From Candidatus Krumholzibacteriota bacterium (GTDB lineage: Bacteria > Krumholzibacteriota > Krumholzibacteriia > JACNKJ01): 55,921 bases of DNA. Each line of letters begins with the position of its first letter. The stretch's first letter is position 1. The notes under the pieces are model-generated. The model had not been told where the DNA came from, did not search any database, and was given only the letters and a program-made list of their open reading frames with translations. The translations under genes and the position numbers were made by a program. Location of the stretch: positions 1 through 55,921 of the forward strand of contig JAFGBK010000091.1 of NCBI GenBank assembly GCA_016933175.1. The letters run 5' to 3'. Positions 38,628 to 46,940 of the stretch are shown here, one piece after another.

Positions 38628-39581
38628 ATGGCCTGGGAATACAGCGACAAGACACGCGCTCTCTTCATGGATGCCGTGCAGGGCAAGCCCGGCACGCACA
38701 TGGGCGAGATCGCCGATCCGGACGGAATCGGCGAGCACGGCTCCATCGCCTGCGGGGACGCGCTGCGCTTCACCTTCCGCGTCGAGCGCCACGCGACCGA
38801 TCCGCTCCAGGACGTCATCACCGAGGCGCGCTACCTGACCTACGGCTGCACCTCCGCCATCGCCGCCTCCGAGGCCCTGTGCGCCCTCATCGAGGAGGGC
38901 CACTACACCCCCATCGCGGCCCTGGCGATCAAGAACGAGGACATCGTCGCCTACCTGGACGGCCTGCCCGTGCAGAAGATCCACTGCTCGGTCATGGGCG
39001 CCGAGGCCCTGCAGGCGGCCGTGTTCAACTGGGCCCAGAAGCGCGGCGTCGATCTCGAGGAGCTGGGCGTGGACATCCTGCCCGAGGAGAAGGAGGAGGG
39101 CCGCGTCGTCTGCAAGTGCTTCGGCCTGACCGAGCCCTACATCCGGCGCAAGATCAAGGAGATGGGCCTGCACTCCATCGCCCAGATCACCAACGCCATC
39201 AAGGCCGGCGGCGCCTGCACCAACTGCCACCACACGCCCGGCGGCCTGCAGGACCTGCTCGACGAGACCTGGGGCCGTTCCGAGACGCGCTACAAGGAGT
39301 CGCTCGAGCCGCCGACGCCGCCCGGCGTCCCCGCCGCCGAGCCGTCGCCCTACGTCGTCGCCAAGCGCATCGAGCAGGTCATCGACGAGGAGGTCCGCCC
39401 GCTGCTGCAGCACGATGGCGGCGACATCGAGATCGTCGACATCAAGGGCAACATCGTCTACTGCCGCATGGCCGGCGCCTGCGCCGCCTGCGCCGCCGCC
39501 GACAAGACCATGAAGCTGGTGGTGGAAACGGCCCTCAAGGACAAGGTGGACGAGCGCCTGCGGGTCGTCGCCGTCACCTGA
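38628..39581 (+). CDS. nifU: NifU-type iron-sulfur cluster scaffold
   Basis: 317 residues with full three-domain NifU organisation. The N-terminal IscU-like domain has its three cluster cysteines in IACGDALRF, TYGCTSAIAASEAL and KIHCSVMGAEAL. The central BFD-like [2Fe-2S] domain has VVCKCFGLTE and GGACTNCHHTPGG. The C-terminal Nfu domain ends with CRMAGACAACAAADKTM, a CxxC site. It assembles Fe-S clusters delivered with sulfur from NifS, encoded 55 nt downstream. No nitrogenase gene is in the window, so a general Fe-S role is likely. GGGAGG precedes the ATG. Confidence 0.93.
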   Translation: MAWEYSDKTRALFMDAVQGKPGTHMGEIADPDGIGEHGSIACGDALRFTFRVERHATDPLQDVITEARYLTYGCTSAIAASEALCALIEEGHYTPIAALAIKNEDIVAYLDGLPVQKIHCSVMGAEALQAAVFNWAQKRGVDLEELGVDILPEEKEEGRVVCKCFGLTEPYIRRKIKEMGLHSIAQITNAIKAGGACTNCHHTPGGLQDLLDETWGRSETRYKESLEPPTPPGVPAAEPSPYVVAKRIEQVIDEEVRPLLQHDGGDIEIVDIKGNIVYCRMAGACAACAAADKTMKLVVETALKDKVDERLRVVAVT

Positions 39582-39636
39582 GCGTCGGCCGGCCGCGCCG
39601 CGCGGGCCCGCCGCCCCTGCCCCACGGGAGTGCGCC

Positions 39637-40908
39637 ATGGAGCTGATCTACGCTGACAACAACGCCACCACGGCCGTCGCCCCCGAGGTGCGCGAGGTCA
39701 TGGCCCCCTACCTAGCGGACGACTACTTCAATCCCAGCTCCATGTACGAGCCGGCGCGGCGCACCGCCCACGCCGTCGAGGCGGCGCGCGCGACCATCGC
39801 CGGATTGCTGGGCATGGGCGACCCGTCCGAGCTCGTCTTCACCGGCGGCGCCACCGAGAGCAACAACGCCGCCCTGTTCGGCGCCGCGCGCGCCAATCCC
39901 GGGCGCCGCCACGTGATCACCACGGCCGTCGAGCATCCGGCGGTCCTCGAGGTGGCCGAGGAGATGGCGCGCCAGGGCTTCGCCGTGGACTTCCTGCCGG
40001 TGGACCGCCAGGGGCGCCTGGACATCAAGGACCTCATCCGCGCCCTGCGGCCCGACACGCTCATCGTCTCGGCCATGCACGCCAACAACGAGACGGGTGT
40101 CGTCTTCCCCGTGGCGGAGCTGGCGCGCGTGGTCAAGGAGACCGATCCGGCCATCCTCTTCCACACCGACGCCACCCAGTCCGTGGGCAAGCTGCCCGTG
40201 GACCTGTCGGGCGAGCACGCCAACGTGGACCTGCTGTCCTTCTCCGGCCACAAGCTGCACGCGCCCAAGGGCGTGGGCGGTCTCTTCATCCGCCGGGGAT
40301 CCCGCTGGCGCCCCTTCCTCGTGGGCGGCCATCAGGAACGCAACCGCCGGGCGGGCACGGAGAACGTCCCCTATGTCGTGGGTCTCGCCGTGGCCGTCGA
40401 GCTGGCCGCCCGCCACCGCGAGAAGGAGGCGGCGCACCTGGCGTCACTGCGCGACCGCCTGGAAGCCCTGCTCGTCGAGCGCATACCCTACGTCGCGGTC
40501 AACGGCCGCGAGGCGCCGCGCCTGCCCAGCACCCTCAACGTGGCCATCCACTTCATCGAGGGCGAGGGGATGCTCTACCAGCTCGACGCCTTCGGCATCT
40601 GCGCCTCCTCGGGCTCGGCCTGCACATCGGGATCGCTGGAGCCCAGCCACGTCCTGCGCGCCATGCAGGTGCCCTTCACGGCCGTGCACGGCTCGGTGCG
40701 CTTCAGCTTCAGCCGCTACAACACCATGGCCGAGGTCGAGCGCATTGCCGAGGTCTTCCCCGAGATCGTCGCGCGGCTGCGGCGGCTCTCGCCGTACTGG
40801 GACACCGAGCGCAACACGCCGCGGCCCGAGGCCCTGGCCATGCTCGAGAGCACCGCGTCCCCCGCCGAGAGCGCGGACCGCCCCTCGGCCCACGGCAACT
40901 CCGCCTGA
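39637..40908 (+). CDS. nifS: NifS-type cysteine desulfurase
   Basis: 423 residues, a class V PLP aminotransferase. MELIYADNNATTAVAPEV is the typical start, SFSGHKLHAPKG contains the PLP-binding Lys, HTDATQSVGKLPVDL the cofactor region, and ASSGSACTSGSLEPSHVL the persulfide-forming Cys. It takes sulfur from L-cysteine and passes it to NifU. The C-terminus is about 25 residues longer than common NifS and ends in a disordered Ala/Ser/Pro stretch. The gene is second in the nifUS operon and is followed 2 nt after its stop by a hairpin. Confidence 0.94.
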   Translation: MELIYADNNATTAVAPEVREVMAPYLADDYFNPSSMYEPARRTAHAVEAARATIAGLLGMGDPSELVFTGGATESNNAALFGAARANPGRRHVITTAVEHPAVLEVAEEMARQGFAVDFLPVDRQGRLDIKDLIRALRPDTLIVSAMHANNETGVVFPVAELARVVKETDPAILFHTDATQSVGKLPVDLSGEHANVDLLSFSGHKLHAPKGVGGLFIRRGSRWRPFLVGGHQERNRRAGTENVPYVVGLAVAVELAARHREKEAAHLASLRDRLEALLVERIPYVAVNGREAPRLPSTLNVAIHFIEGEGMLYQLDAFGICASSGSACTSGSLEPSHVLRAMQVPFTAVHGSVRFSFSRYNTMAEVERIAEVFPEIVARLRRLSPYWDTERNTPRPEALAMLESTASPAESADRPSAHGNSA

Positions 40909-40910
40909 GC

Positions 40911-40928
40911 GGCGCTGGCCGCAGCGCC
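40911..40928 (+). terminator. Hairpin directly after nifS
   Basis: Perfect 7-bp stem GGCGCTG (40911-40917) and CAGCGCC (40922-40928) with a GCCG tetraloop, starting 2 nt past the stop. No T-tract follows. Confidence 0.45.
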
Positions 40929-41062
40929 CGAGCCGGCCCTGGACACGCCACGCTCCGCGGCGGACCCTGCTCCTCACGAGTAGAAAACGCGTCCCGCCGA
41001 GGCCGTATCCGCAAGGATGAGGAATCCCGCCCCGTAACTGGAAATCCTTTCAAATCAATAAC

Positions 41063-41092
41063 TTGAGCGGACAGGGCGCGGACTGGTAGACT
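41063..41092 (+). promoter_or_regulatory. Promoter of the DNRLRE lipoprotein gene
   Basis: TTGAGC (41063-41068), 18-nt spacer and TAGACT (41087-41092) in an AT-richer patch. GGACAG (41069-41074) and CTGTCC (41093-41098) form an inverted repeat around the -10 region. Confidence 0.5.
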
Positions 41093-41184
41093 CTGTCCCT
41101 CGCGCGCCGGCAGCGGGGCGGATCCCCGCCGCGAAACCGGCGCGCACCCTGGACGGCAATCCCAGCCCAGCCCCGGAGACACCC

Positions 41185-42264
41185 ATGAGCCACCATCACC
41201 TGCCCCGCATCCTCGCCGCGCTTCTCGCCATTTCCCTCCTGGCCGCCGGCTGCAGCGACCTCAACAGCCCCACTGGTCCAGCCGATACCGCATCGCCGGC
41301 CGGACTGCGCAGCATCGTCCTGCCCGAGAACGCGACCCTCGACGCGGCGATCCTCCGCCTGTACTCCGCCGATCCGGCCGACACGACGGTCTACGTCCAC
41401 CGGGTCATCGCCCCCTGGGACGAGAACACGGTCACCTGGAGCAACTTCGGCGGCGCCTACGCGCCCGAGGTCCTGGCGACCTTCGGGACGCCCCTGCCGC
41501 CGGGTTATGTCGAGGTGGACATCACGGACCTGGTCCTCGCCTGGGCGGACAGCACCTACGAGAACCACGGGCTCCTGCTCCGCCAGGACGACTTCACCGA
41601 CCGCAACACGTTCTGGAGCCGCGAGCACGACACGGACCACCCGCAGCTCGTGATCCGCTACACGACGCCCGTGGGCCCCGATTCCCTGGTGGTCGAGCCC
41701 CTGGCCGACACCTTCATCTGGGAGATCACGCCAGATGCGAACTACGGCACCGAGGCCCGCCTCTACACGGGCTGGCGCCAGGATACCGACCTGGAGAAGC
41801 AGGCGCTGCTCCGCTTCGACATCCTGGACGTCCCGGACGACGAGCAGGAAGGCTGCACGCGCACCATCGGCTACTGGAAGAACCACGCGGGCTTCGGCCC
41901 CCAGGCCGACGTCGTGTCGCCCCTGCTGCCCGTGTGGCTGGGCGAGCCCGGCGGCGAGAAGTCCCTCGCGGTGATCGACCCCGCCACGGCCGTGGCGGTC
42001 CTCCAGATGAAGACCTACGGCCGGCCCAACAACGGCGTCACCAAGCTCTACGCCCAGCTCCTGGGGGCCAAGCTCAACCTGACCGCCGGCGCCTGCGACT
42101 GCGACATCGCCGACGCCCTCGTCGAAGCCGACGCCTTCCTGGCGGACCACGACTGGAACGACTGGGCGGGCCTGGACGCCGACGACCGGGCGATGGTCCT
42201 CGGCCTGAAGGACCTCTTCGACGGCTACAACAACGGCGACATCGGCCCCGGTCACTGCGACTAG
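41185..42264 (+). CDS. DNRLRE-domain lipoprotein
   Basis: 359 residues. Signal peptide with lipobox LLAAGC (Cys28) marks an outer- or inner-membrane lipoprotein. A DNRLRE-type beta domain is visible: LDAAILRLYSADPADTTVYVHRVIAPWDENTVTWSNF is its typical first half (shown by LRLY and VTW), with a second partial copy, VEPLADTFIWEITPDANYGTEARL and ALLRFDIL. The C-terminal third starts with CTRTIGYWKNHAGFG, a motif found in many secreted proteins of unknown role, and ends with a dockerin-like but incomplete DADDRAMVLGLKDLFDGYNNGD. A surface carbohydrate-binding role is possible. Confidence 0.72.
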   Translation: MSHHHLPRILAALLAISLLAAGCSDLNSPTGPADTASPAGLRSIVLPENATLDAAILRLYSADPADTTVYVHRVIAPWDENTVTWSNFGGAYAPEVLATFGTPLPPGYVEVDITDLVLAWADSTYENHGLLLRQDDFTDRNTFWSREHDTDHPQLVIRYTTPVGPDSLVVEPLADTFIWEITPDANYGTEARLYTGWRQDTDLEKQALLRFDILDVPDDEQEGCTRTIGYWKNHAGFGPQADVVSPLLPVWLGEPGGEKSLAVIDPATAVAVLQMKTYGRPNNGVTKLYAQLLGAKLNLTAGACDCDIADALVEADAFLADHDWNDWAGLDADDRAMVLGLKDLFDGYNNGDIGPGHCD

Positions 42265-42297
42265 GCCGCCGCCACGCCGCCATCCTGACTTCCGGCT

Positions 42298-42323
42298 GGG
42301 CCCCGGGGACATCCCCGGGGCCC
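42298..42323 (+). terminator. Terminator hairpin after the DNRLRE gene
   Basis: Perfect 11-bp stem GGGCCCCGGGG (42298-42308) and CCCCGGGGCCC (42313-42323), ACAT loop, followed by TT. 33 nt after the stop. Confidence 0.65.
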
Positions 42324-42462
42324 TTGCCATGGGCGGCGCCGCCGAGCCGGAATCCGCTGAAATCCCCCACGATGCGCGGGCGGGCGGCTATACTCGCCGC
42401 ACGGCGCCGGCGGCGTCCGCGTGCTCGCGCGACGAGCGCCGCTGGCGAACAAGGGGGTGCGC

Positions 42463-43590
42463 ATGCTGCGGATGATCCACGAAGCGGGCCGCGCCGGCGG
42501 GCGGCGGTGCCGACTCCTGACACTGGCCGCGCTGGCGGCGGCCGCCTGCCTGGCGGCCGCGCCGGCGGCGGCGGACGTGCCGGCCGGCACCTTCTCCATC
42601 GTGGCCCGGGACTCGGTCACGGGCGAGGTGGGGGTGGCCGTCCAGTCCAAGGTCTTCGGCGTCGGGCCGCGCGTCGCCTGGGCGCTGGGCGGCGCGGGCG
42701 CCGTCGCCACGCAGGCCCAGTCCAACGAGTCCTTCGGCCCGGACGGCCTGCGCCTGCTGGCCGCAGGACTCTCGGCCGGGGAGACCCTCGACTGGCTCCT
42801 CGCCCGCGATCCGGCCCGCGACAACCGCCAGGTGGGCGTCGTGGACGCGAAGGGCGGCGTGGCCGCCTGGACCGGCGCCGGCTGCTCGGACTGGGCCGGC
42901 GACTCGTCGGGGGTGGATTTCACCTGTCAGGGCAACATCCTGGCCGGACCGGCGGTGGTCGCGGAGATGGCCCGCGCCTTCGGCGAGACCTCGGGCCAGG
43001 AGCTGGCGCGCCGCCTGCTGGCCGCCCTCGAGGCGGCCCAGGCCGCGGGCGGCGACAGGCGCGGCCGCCAGTCGGCGGCGATCCTGATCGGCCGGCCGCA
43101 TCCCGACTACCCGGAGTACGCCCGGCGCTACGTGGACATCCGCGTGGAGGACCACGCGACGCCCATCGCCGAGCTGCGCCGCCTCTACGAGATGTACGAG
43201 GCCCAGGGGCTGGTGCAGGCCCACCTGCGCTTCTCCGAGTGGATGGAGGCCGCGGGCGACAGCGCCGGCGCCCGGCGCGAGCGCGAGCGCGTGGGCGAGG
43301 TGCTGGTGCGGGCCCTGGAGCGGAACATCGAGGACGCCGGCACCCTGAACGCCCTGGCCTGGTTCACGGCCACGCACGACATCTTCCTGGAGCAGGCCCT
43401 GGAGGCCGCGCGGCGGGCCGTGGCCCTGTCGCCGGAGGACAGCAACATCCTCGACACCCTGGCCGAGGCCCACTTCCGCCTGGCTCAGGTGGACGAGGCC
43501 ATCGCGGTGGAGCGGCGCGCCCTGGCCCTGTCGCCCGACGACGCCTACCTGCAGGAGCAGATCGCGCGCTTCGAGGCGGCGCGGCGATAG
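42463..43590 (+). CDS. Secreted DUF1028 protein with TPR repeats
   Basis: 375 residues. Signal peptide (LLTLAALAAAACLAAAPAAA) then a DUF1028 domain: TFSIVARDSVTGEVGVAVQSKVFGVGPRV and GAVATQAQSNESFGPDGLRLL are diagnostic of this Ntn-hydrolase-like family, whose activity is unproven. Residues about 255-375 form two or three TPR-like helical pairs (LEAARRAVALSPEDSNILDTL, EAIAVERRALALSPDDAYL). The ATG at 42463 has AGGGGG 5-6 nt upstream; the open frame is longer. TATACT at 42389-42394 may be its -10 box, without a good -35. Confidence 0.82.
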   Translation: MLRMIHEAGRAGGRRCRLLTLAALAAAACLAAAPAAADVPAGTFSIVARDSVTGEVGVAVQSKVFGVGPRVAWALGGAGAVATQAQSNESFGPDGLRLLAAGLSAGETLDWLLARDPARDNRQVGVVDAKGGVAAWTGAGCSDWAGDSSGVDFTCQGNILAGPAVVAEMARAFGETSGQELARRLLAALEAAQAAGGDRRGRQSAAILIGRPHPDYPEYARRYVDIRVEDHATPIAELRRLYEMYEAQGLVQAHLRFSEWMEAAGDSAGARRERERVGEVLVRALERNIEDAGTLNALAWFTATHDIFLEQALEAARRAVALSPEDSNILDTLAEAHFRLAQVDEAIAVERRALALSPDDAYLQEQIARFEAARR

Positions 43591-43654
43591 AACGCGCCGC
43601 CCGCTCTGCGCCCGTCCCGGCTGGAGGCCGTGCGGGCGCCGCCCAGGACTTGGC

Positions 43655-43683
43655 TTGCGCGCAGCCGGAGTCCCGGTGATAAT
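43655..43683 (+). promoter_or_regulatory. Promoter placing the transcript start at the start codon
   Basis: TTGCGC (43655-43660), 17-nt spacer and GATAAT (43678-43683). The start codon at 43690 is 7 nt after the -10 box and has no Shine-Dalgarno, consistent with a leaderless mRNA. Confidence 0.5.
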
Positions 43684-43689
43684 GGCGCC

Positions 43690-44259
43690 ATGAATCCTTT
43701 CCGCGCGATCGCAGCCGCCGTCATCCGTTCCGCTCGCATGGTGCAGCGCCGCTATCGCCTGGCCGGCATGAACGAATGGACCAGCACGCCCTACTTCCGC
43801 GACTACGGCGTGAGGATCGGGGAGGGCTGCCGCATCTTCTCGCGCAATCCCACCGACACCTTCGGGTCCGAACCCCACCTCGTCCGCCTCGGCGACCGCG
43901 TGACGGTCACCGCGGGCGTGCGCTTCATCACCCACGACGGCGGCACGTGGATCTTCCGCGAGGAGGACCCCGACTTCGACGTCTTCGCTCCCATCGAGGT
44001 CAAGGACAACGTCTTCATCGGCACCGACGCCATCATCATGCCGGGCGTCACCATCGGGCCCGACGCCGTGGTCGGGGCCAACAGCGTCGTCACGCACGAC
44101 GTGCCCCCGGGCACCGTGGTGGCCGGCGCGCCCGCGCGAGTCATCATGACCATCGAGGAGTACCGCGAGCGGAAGCTGCCGCAGAAGGTCGTCGTCCGCG
44201 GCCTGTCGGCGGAAGAGCGCCGGCGCGTCCAGATGAAGCTCTGGGAGGGGCGCGATTAG
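43690..44259 (+). CDS. Hexapeptide-repeat acyltransferase
   Basis: 189 residues with a left-handed beta-helix: VRIGEGCRIFSRNPTDTFGSEPHLVRLGDRVTVTAGVRF (hexapeptide register), ITHDGGTW with the catalytic His, and IEVKDNVFIGTDAIIMPGVTIGPDAVVGANSVVTHDVPPGTVVAGAPARVI in the second half (landmarks FIGTDAIIMPGVTIG and VVAGAPARVI). It belongs to the LbH maltose/galactoside/serine-acetyltransferase group and probably acetylates a surface sugar. No Shine-Dalgarno before the ATG at 43690; a -10 box 7 nt before it suggests leaderless expression. An upstream in-frame GTG at 43630 lacks support. Confidence 0.85.
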   Translation: MNPFRAIAAAVIRSARMVQRRYRLAGMNEWTSTPYFRDYGVRIGEGCRIFSRNPTDTFGSEPHLVRLGDRVTVTAGVRFITHDGGTWIFREEDPDFDVFAPIEVKDNVFIGTDAIIMPGVTIGPDAVVGANSVVTHDVPPGTVVAGAPARVIMTIEEYRERKLPQKVVVRGLSAEERRRVQMKLWEGRD

Positions 44260-44292
44260 GCCGCGGGGCCGGCCCGGCCAGCGTGCCGCGGC
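44260..44292 (+). terminator. Nested hairpin after the acyltransferase
   Basis: Outer arms GCCGCGG (44260-44266) and CCGCGGC (44286-44292) enclose a second palindrome, GGCCGG-C-CCGGCC. It begins directly after the stop. No T-tract. Confidence 0.4.
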
Positions 44293-44358
44293 AGTCCCGG
44301 CCGCCATGGCCGCCCGCGCGCCGCGGCGAAGCCGTTCCGCCGCGCCCGCGTCCGCCCC

Positions 44359-45912
44359 TCAGCGAAGCAGCAGGACCTTTCCGGCCATCCGGCGGCCTCC
44401 CGTCTCGGCGACGGCGAGGTAGACGCCGGCGGGGAGGCGCCGGCCGCCCGCGTCCCGCCCGTCCCAGACGAAATCGTGATCGCCCGCCGGCAACGGGCCC
44501 TCGTGGAGCCGGCGCACCAGCCGGCCCGCGGCGTCGAAGACGCGCAGGCGCGCCGGCCCGGCGGCCGCGGCGGCGAATCGCACCCGCGTCGTCTCACGGA
44601 AGGGGCTCGGCGCGCAGCGCACGCTCGGCCCGGCGACGATCTCCACCGCGGCGGCGCGCTCCTGGGCCGCGTAGAAGGCCAGCAGCAGCTCGTCCCACTG
44701 CGTGAGGGCCGTCCAGTCCAGGCCGCAGGCGCGGTAGGTGGCGTCGCAGTCGGCCGCGGTCTTCGGGAAGTAGACGCTCAGGCCCTGGGCGTAGGGAACC
44801 AGCGAGCCGTGGCACTCGGCGGCGATGGCCGCGTCGAGAGACGCCAGCGACTCGCCGAGCAGGTCGAGCACGAGCGGGTTGGTCCTGTTGGAGGCGTAGC
44901 GCTCGAGGAAATCCACGAGGTCCACGACGGGATAGTCCGGATCGCCGCCCATGCCGAAGTGCTGCGTGGCCTCGCGCATGGCCGCGACGATGTCCAGCTC
45001 CGCCGCCATGTCGTCCGCCACGAGGCCGCTGAGAGCGTCCAGGCGCTCACCGATCTTTTCCAGGGCCGCGAGATCCACGGCGCTCATGGTGAGCCAGGGC
45101 TGGTTCGGCAGGTTGTGGTCGGCCACCATGCCGACGATCTGCGCGGCGACGTCCACGGTGGACAGGTCGGACGAGACGTTGAGCAGGTCGCAGACGCCGT
45201 CCATGACGCCTTGCCAGTAGATGTAGCCGCTGCCCTCCTCGCTGCCCACGTAGGCGCCGGCGCAGTCGCGCAGCTCGTAGGCGGACTCGACGGCGCCCAT
45301 CAGGCAGGGCGCCGTGAAGCAGACCAGGTCCACGCCGCCGGCCTCGGCGAGGCCCGACTCCATCTCGTCCATGGTCATCCAGCTGCCGTTGGTCTGATCC
45401 GCGCAGGCGCCCCGCCAGCCGCCGCCGTGGTCGTAGATGGCCAGCAGGGTGCGGTCGGCCGGGTACCAGGCCTGGGCCTGCAGGATGAAATCCCTCAGGG
45501 TGGCCGGGTCGCCCATGTCCAGCTCGCCCCAGTCGCCCAGGTGGACCACGTTGCCATGGCTGAGGACCCGCCACATGTGAGCCGTGTCGCCGTAGGTGTC
45601 CTGCAGGACGACGACCTTGACGTTCTCGGCCGTGTGGGCGTCCTGGCTGAAGTCGGGGAAGGGATCGTAGCCCGGCGTGAAGTCGGCGTCGTCGTAGAAG
45701 AGGAACAGCCAGTTCTGGCCGAAGTCGCGGGGCACTTCGCTGGCGGCCGGCCAGGCGGCCTCGCGCGGCGGCGTCCCGCCGGCGGCGGCGCCTCCGGCGT
45801 CGGGTGCGGCCAGCGCCGCCGCGGCCACGGCCAGGCAGGCGAGCAGCGTCAGGCCGGCGGCGCCCGTCTTCCGGCCGGCGGCCGCGTGCCGGCGGTACCG
45901 GAATGCTTGCAT
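44359..45912 (-). CDS. Clostripain-family (C11) cysteine protease with sorting tail
   Basis: 517 residues. Signal peptide (GLTLLACLAVAAAALAA), then a C11 domain: LLAIYDHGGGWRGAC contains the catalytic His and DLVCFTAPCLMGAVESAYEL the nucleophilic Cys, as in clostripain-like proteins; GLSVYFPKTAADCDATYRA is the usual late motif. The tail (SPFRETTRVRF, LRVFDAAGRLVRRL, VWDGRDAGGRRLPAGVYLAV, KVLLLR) matches the other tail-tagged proteins here. Likely a secreted or cell-surface protease. GAGGGGAG precedes the ATG at 45912; a TAGAAT box (45947-45942) may be the -10. Confidence 0.87.
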   Translation of the reverse strand: MQAFRYRRHAAAGRKTGAAGLTLLACLAVAAAALAAPDAGGAAAGGTPPREAAWPAASEVPRDFGQNWLFLFYDDADFTPGYDPFPDFSQDAHTAENVKVVVLQDTYGDTAHMWRVLSHGNVVHLGDWGELDMGDPATLRDFILQAQAWYPADRTLLAIYDHGGGWRGACADQTNGSWMTMDEMESGLAEAGGVDLVCFTAPCLMGAVESAYELRDCAGAYVGSEEGSGYIYWQGVMDGVCDLLNVSSDLSTVDVAAQIVGMVADHNLPNQPWLTMSAVDLAALEKIGERLDALSGLVADDMAAELDIVAAMREATQHFGMGGDPDYPVVDLVDFLERYASNRTNPLVLDLLGESLASLDAAIAAECHGSLVPYAQGLSVYFPKTAADCDATYRACGLDWTALTQWDELLLAFYAAQERAAAVEIVAGPSVRCAPSPFRETTRVRFAAAAAGPARLRVFDAAGRLVRRLHEGPLPAGDHDFVWDGRDAGGRRLPAGVYLAVAETGGRRMAGKVLLLR

Positions 45913-45941
45913 GGGTCTCTCCCCTCAGGCACCCTGTCACC

Positions 45942-45947
45942 ATTCTA
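45942..45947 (-). promoter_or_regulatory. Possible -10 box of the C11 protease gene
   Basis: TAGAAT on the minus strand within CTAGAAT, 30 nt before the start codon, with no recognisable -35 at the normal distance. Confidence 0.35.
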
Positions 45948-46009
45948 GAGGATTTCGCCCGCGCGCGCGACACCCATCGCCCGCGGGGGCCCATCCGGGA
46001 GGTCGCGGC

Positions 46010-46840
46010 ATGCCGAGGATCGGACTGGCGCTGGGCGGCGGCGGCGTGCGGGGCCTGGCGCACATCGCCGTCCTCGAACTGCTCGACGAGCTGGAGCTCA
46101 GGCCCGCCGTCATCGCGGGCACCAGCATGGGCGCCCTCGTCGGCGCCCTCTACGCGTCGGGCCATTCCGGCACGGCCATCCGCGAGATCACCCACCGCCA
46201 CTTCATCTCGCGGGACGACAGCCTCCGCGACGTCCTCGACAAGAAGTCCGAGCTCCTGACCTGGCTCAACGCCTTCCTGCCGGCGACCGCCCGCGGCGGC
46301 CTGTTCCGCAACGACCGCTTCCTGGCCCACGTGTTCGGCGGCGTGCTGGCGGACCGCTTCGAGGACCTCGCCATCCCCCTCGTCGTGGTCGCGGCGGACT
46401 TCTGGAGCGGCGAGGAAGTCGCGATCAAGAGCGGGGCGCTGCTGCCAGCCCTGCGCGCCACCAGCGCGGTGCCCGGCGTGTACGCGCCCGTGGAGCGGGA
46501 GGGGCGGATCCTGGTGGACGGCGGGCTCGTCAACCAGGTCCCCTACGACCACCTCGGAGCGGACTGCGACCTGACCATCGCCGTGGACACCGGCCAGGAG
46601 CGGGTCCCCGGCGGGAAGCACGGCGCGCCCAACGTGCTGCAGGCCGTCGTCGGGGCACTGGACATCATGCAGGACTCGGCCCTCGAACAGCGCCTGCGGC
46701 GCGCGCGGCCGGACATCCTGGTGCGCATGCGGATCCGCGACGTGGACCTGCTCGAGTACGCCAAGGCCGGGGAGGTCATGAAGCAGGCGCAGCCGGCCAT
46801 CGCGGAGCTGCGCGCGCGCCTCGCCGCCGAGACGCCCTGA
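46010..46840 (+). CDS. Patatin-like phospholipase
   Basis: 276 residues with the complete patatin signature: oxyanion loop LALGGGGVRGLAHIAVL, nucleophile elbow AGTSMGALVGALYASG, and the catalytic Asp in ILVDGGLVNQVP. It is close to the bacterial NTE/RssA-like group and should hydrolyse acyl esters of membrane lipids. No signal peptide. GGGAGG stands 7 nt before the ATG at 46010. It is divergent from the C11 protease and is followed by the AEC transporter after 100 nt. Confidence 0.9.
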   Translation: MPRIGLALGGGGVRGLAHIAVLELLDELELRPAVIAGTSMGALVGALYASGHSGTAIREITHRHFISRDDSLRDVLDKKSELLTWLNAFLPATARGGLFRNDRFLAHVFGGVLADRFEDLAIPLVVVAADFWSGEEVAIKSGALLPALRATSAVPGVYAPVEREGRILVDGGLVNQVPYDHLGADCDLTIAVDTGQERVPGGKHGAPNVLQAVVGALDIMQDSALEQRLRRARPDILVRMRIRDVDLLEYAKAGEVMKQAQPAIAELRARLAAETP

Positions 46841-46940
46841 CCTCGCTCCCGCCAGCGACGCGCCCCGAGGCCGCCGACCGGCCGGTGCCGCGCGTCGATT
46901 CCCCTGGACGGCGGCGGCGGCGCGCCGCAGTCTCGGCCCC

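Noticed and set aside
38628..40908. Nitrogen fixation locus, because of nifU and nifS
   Set aside because: No nitrogenase or cofactor genes nearby; NifU-NifS pairs also serve general Fe-S assembly.
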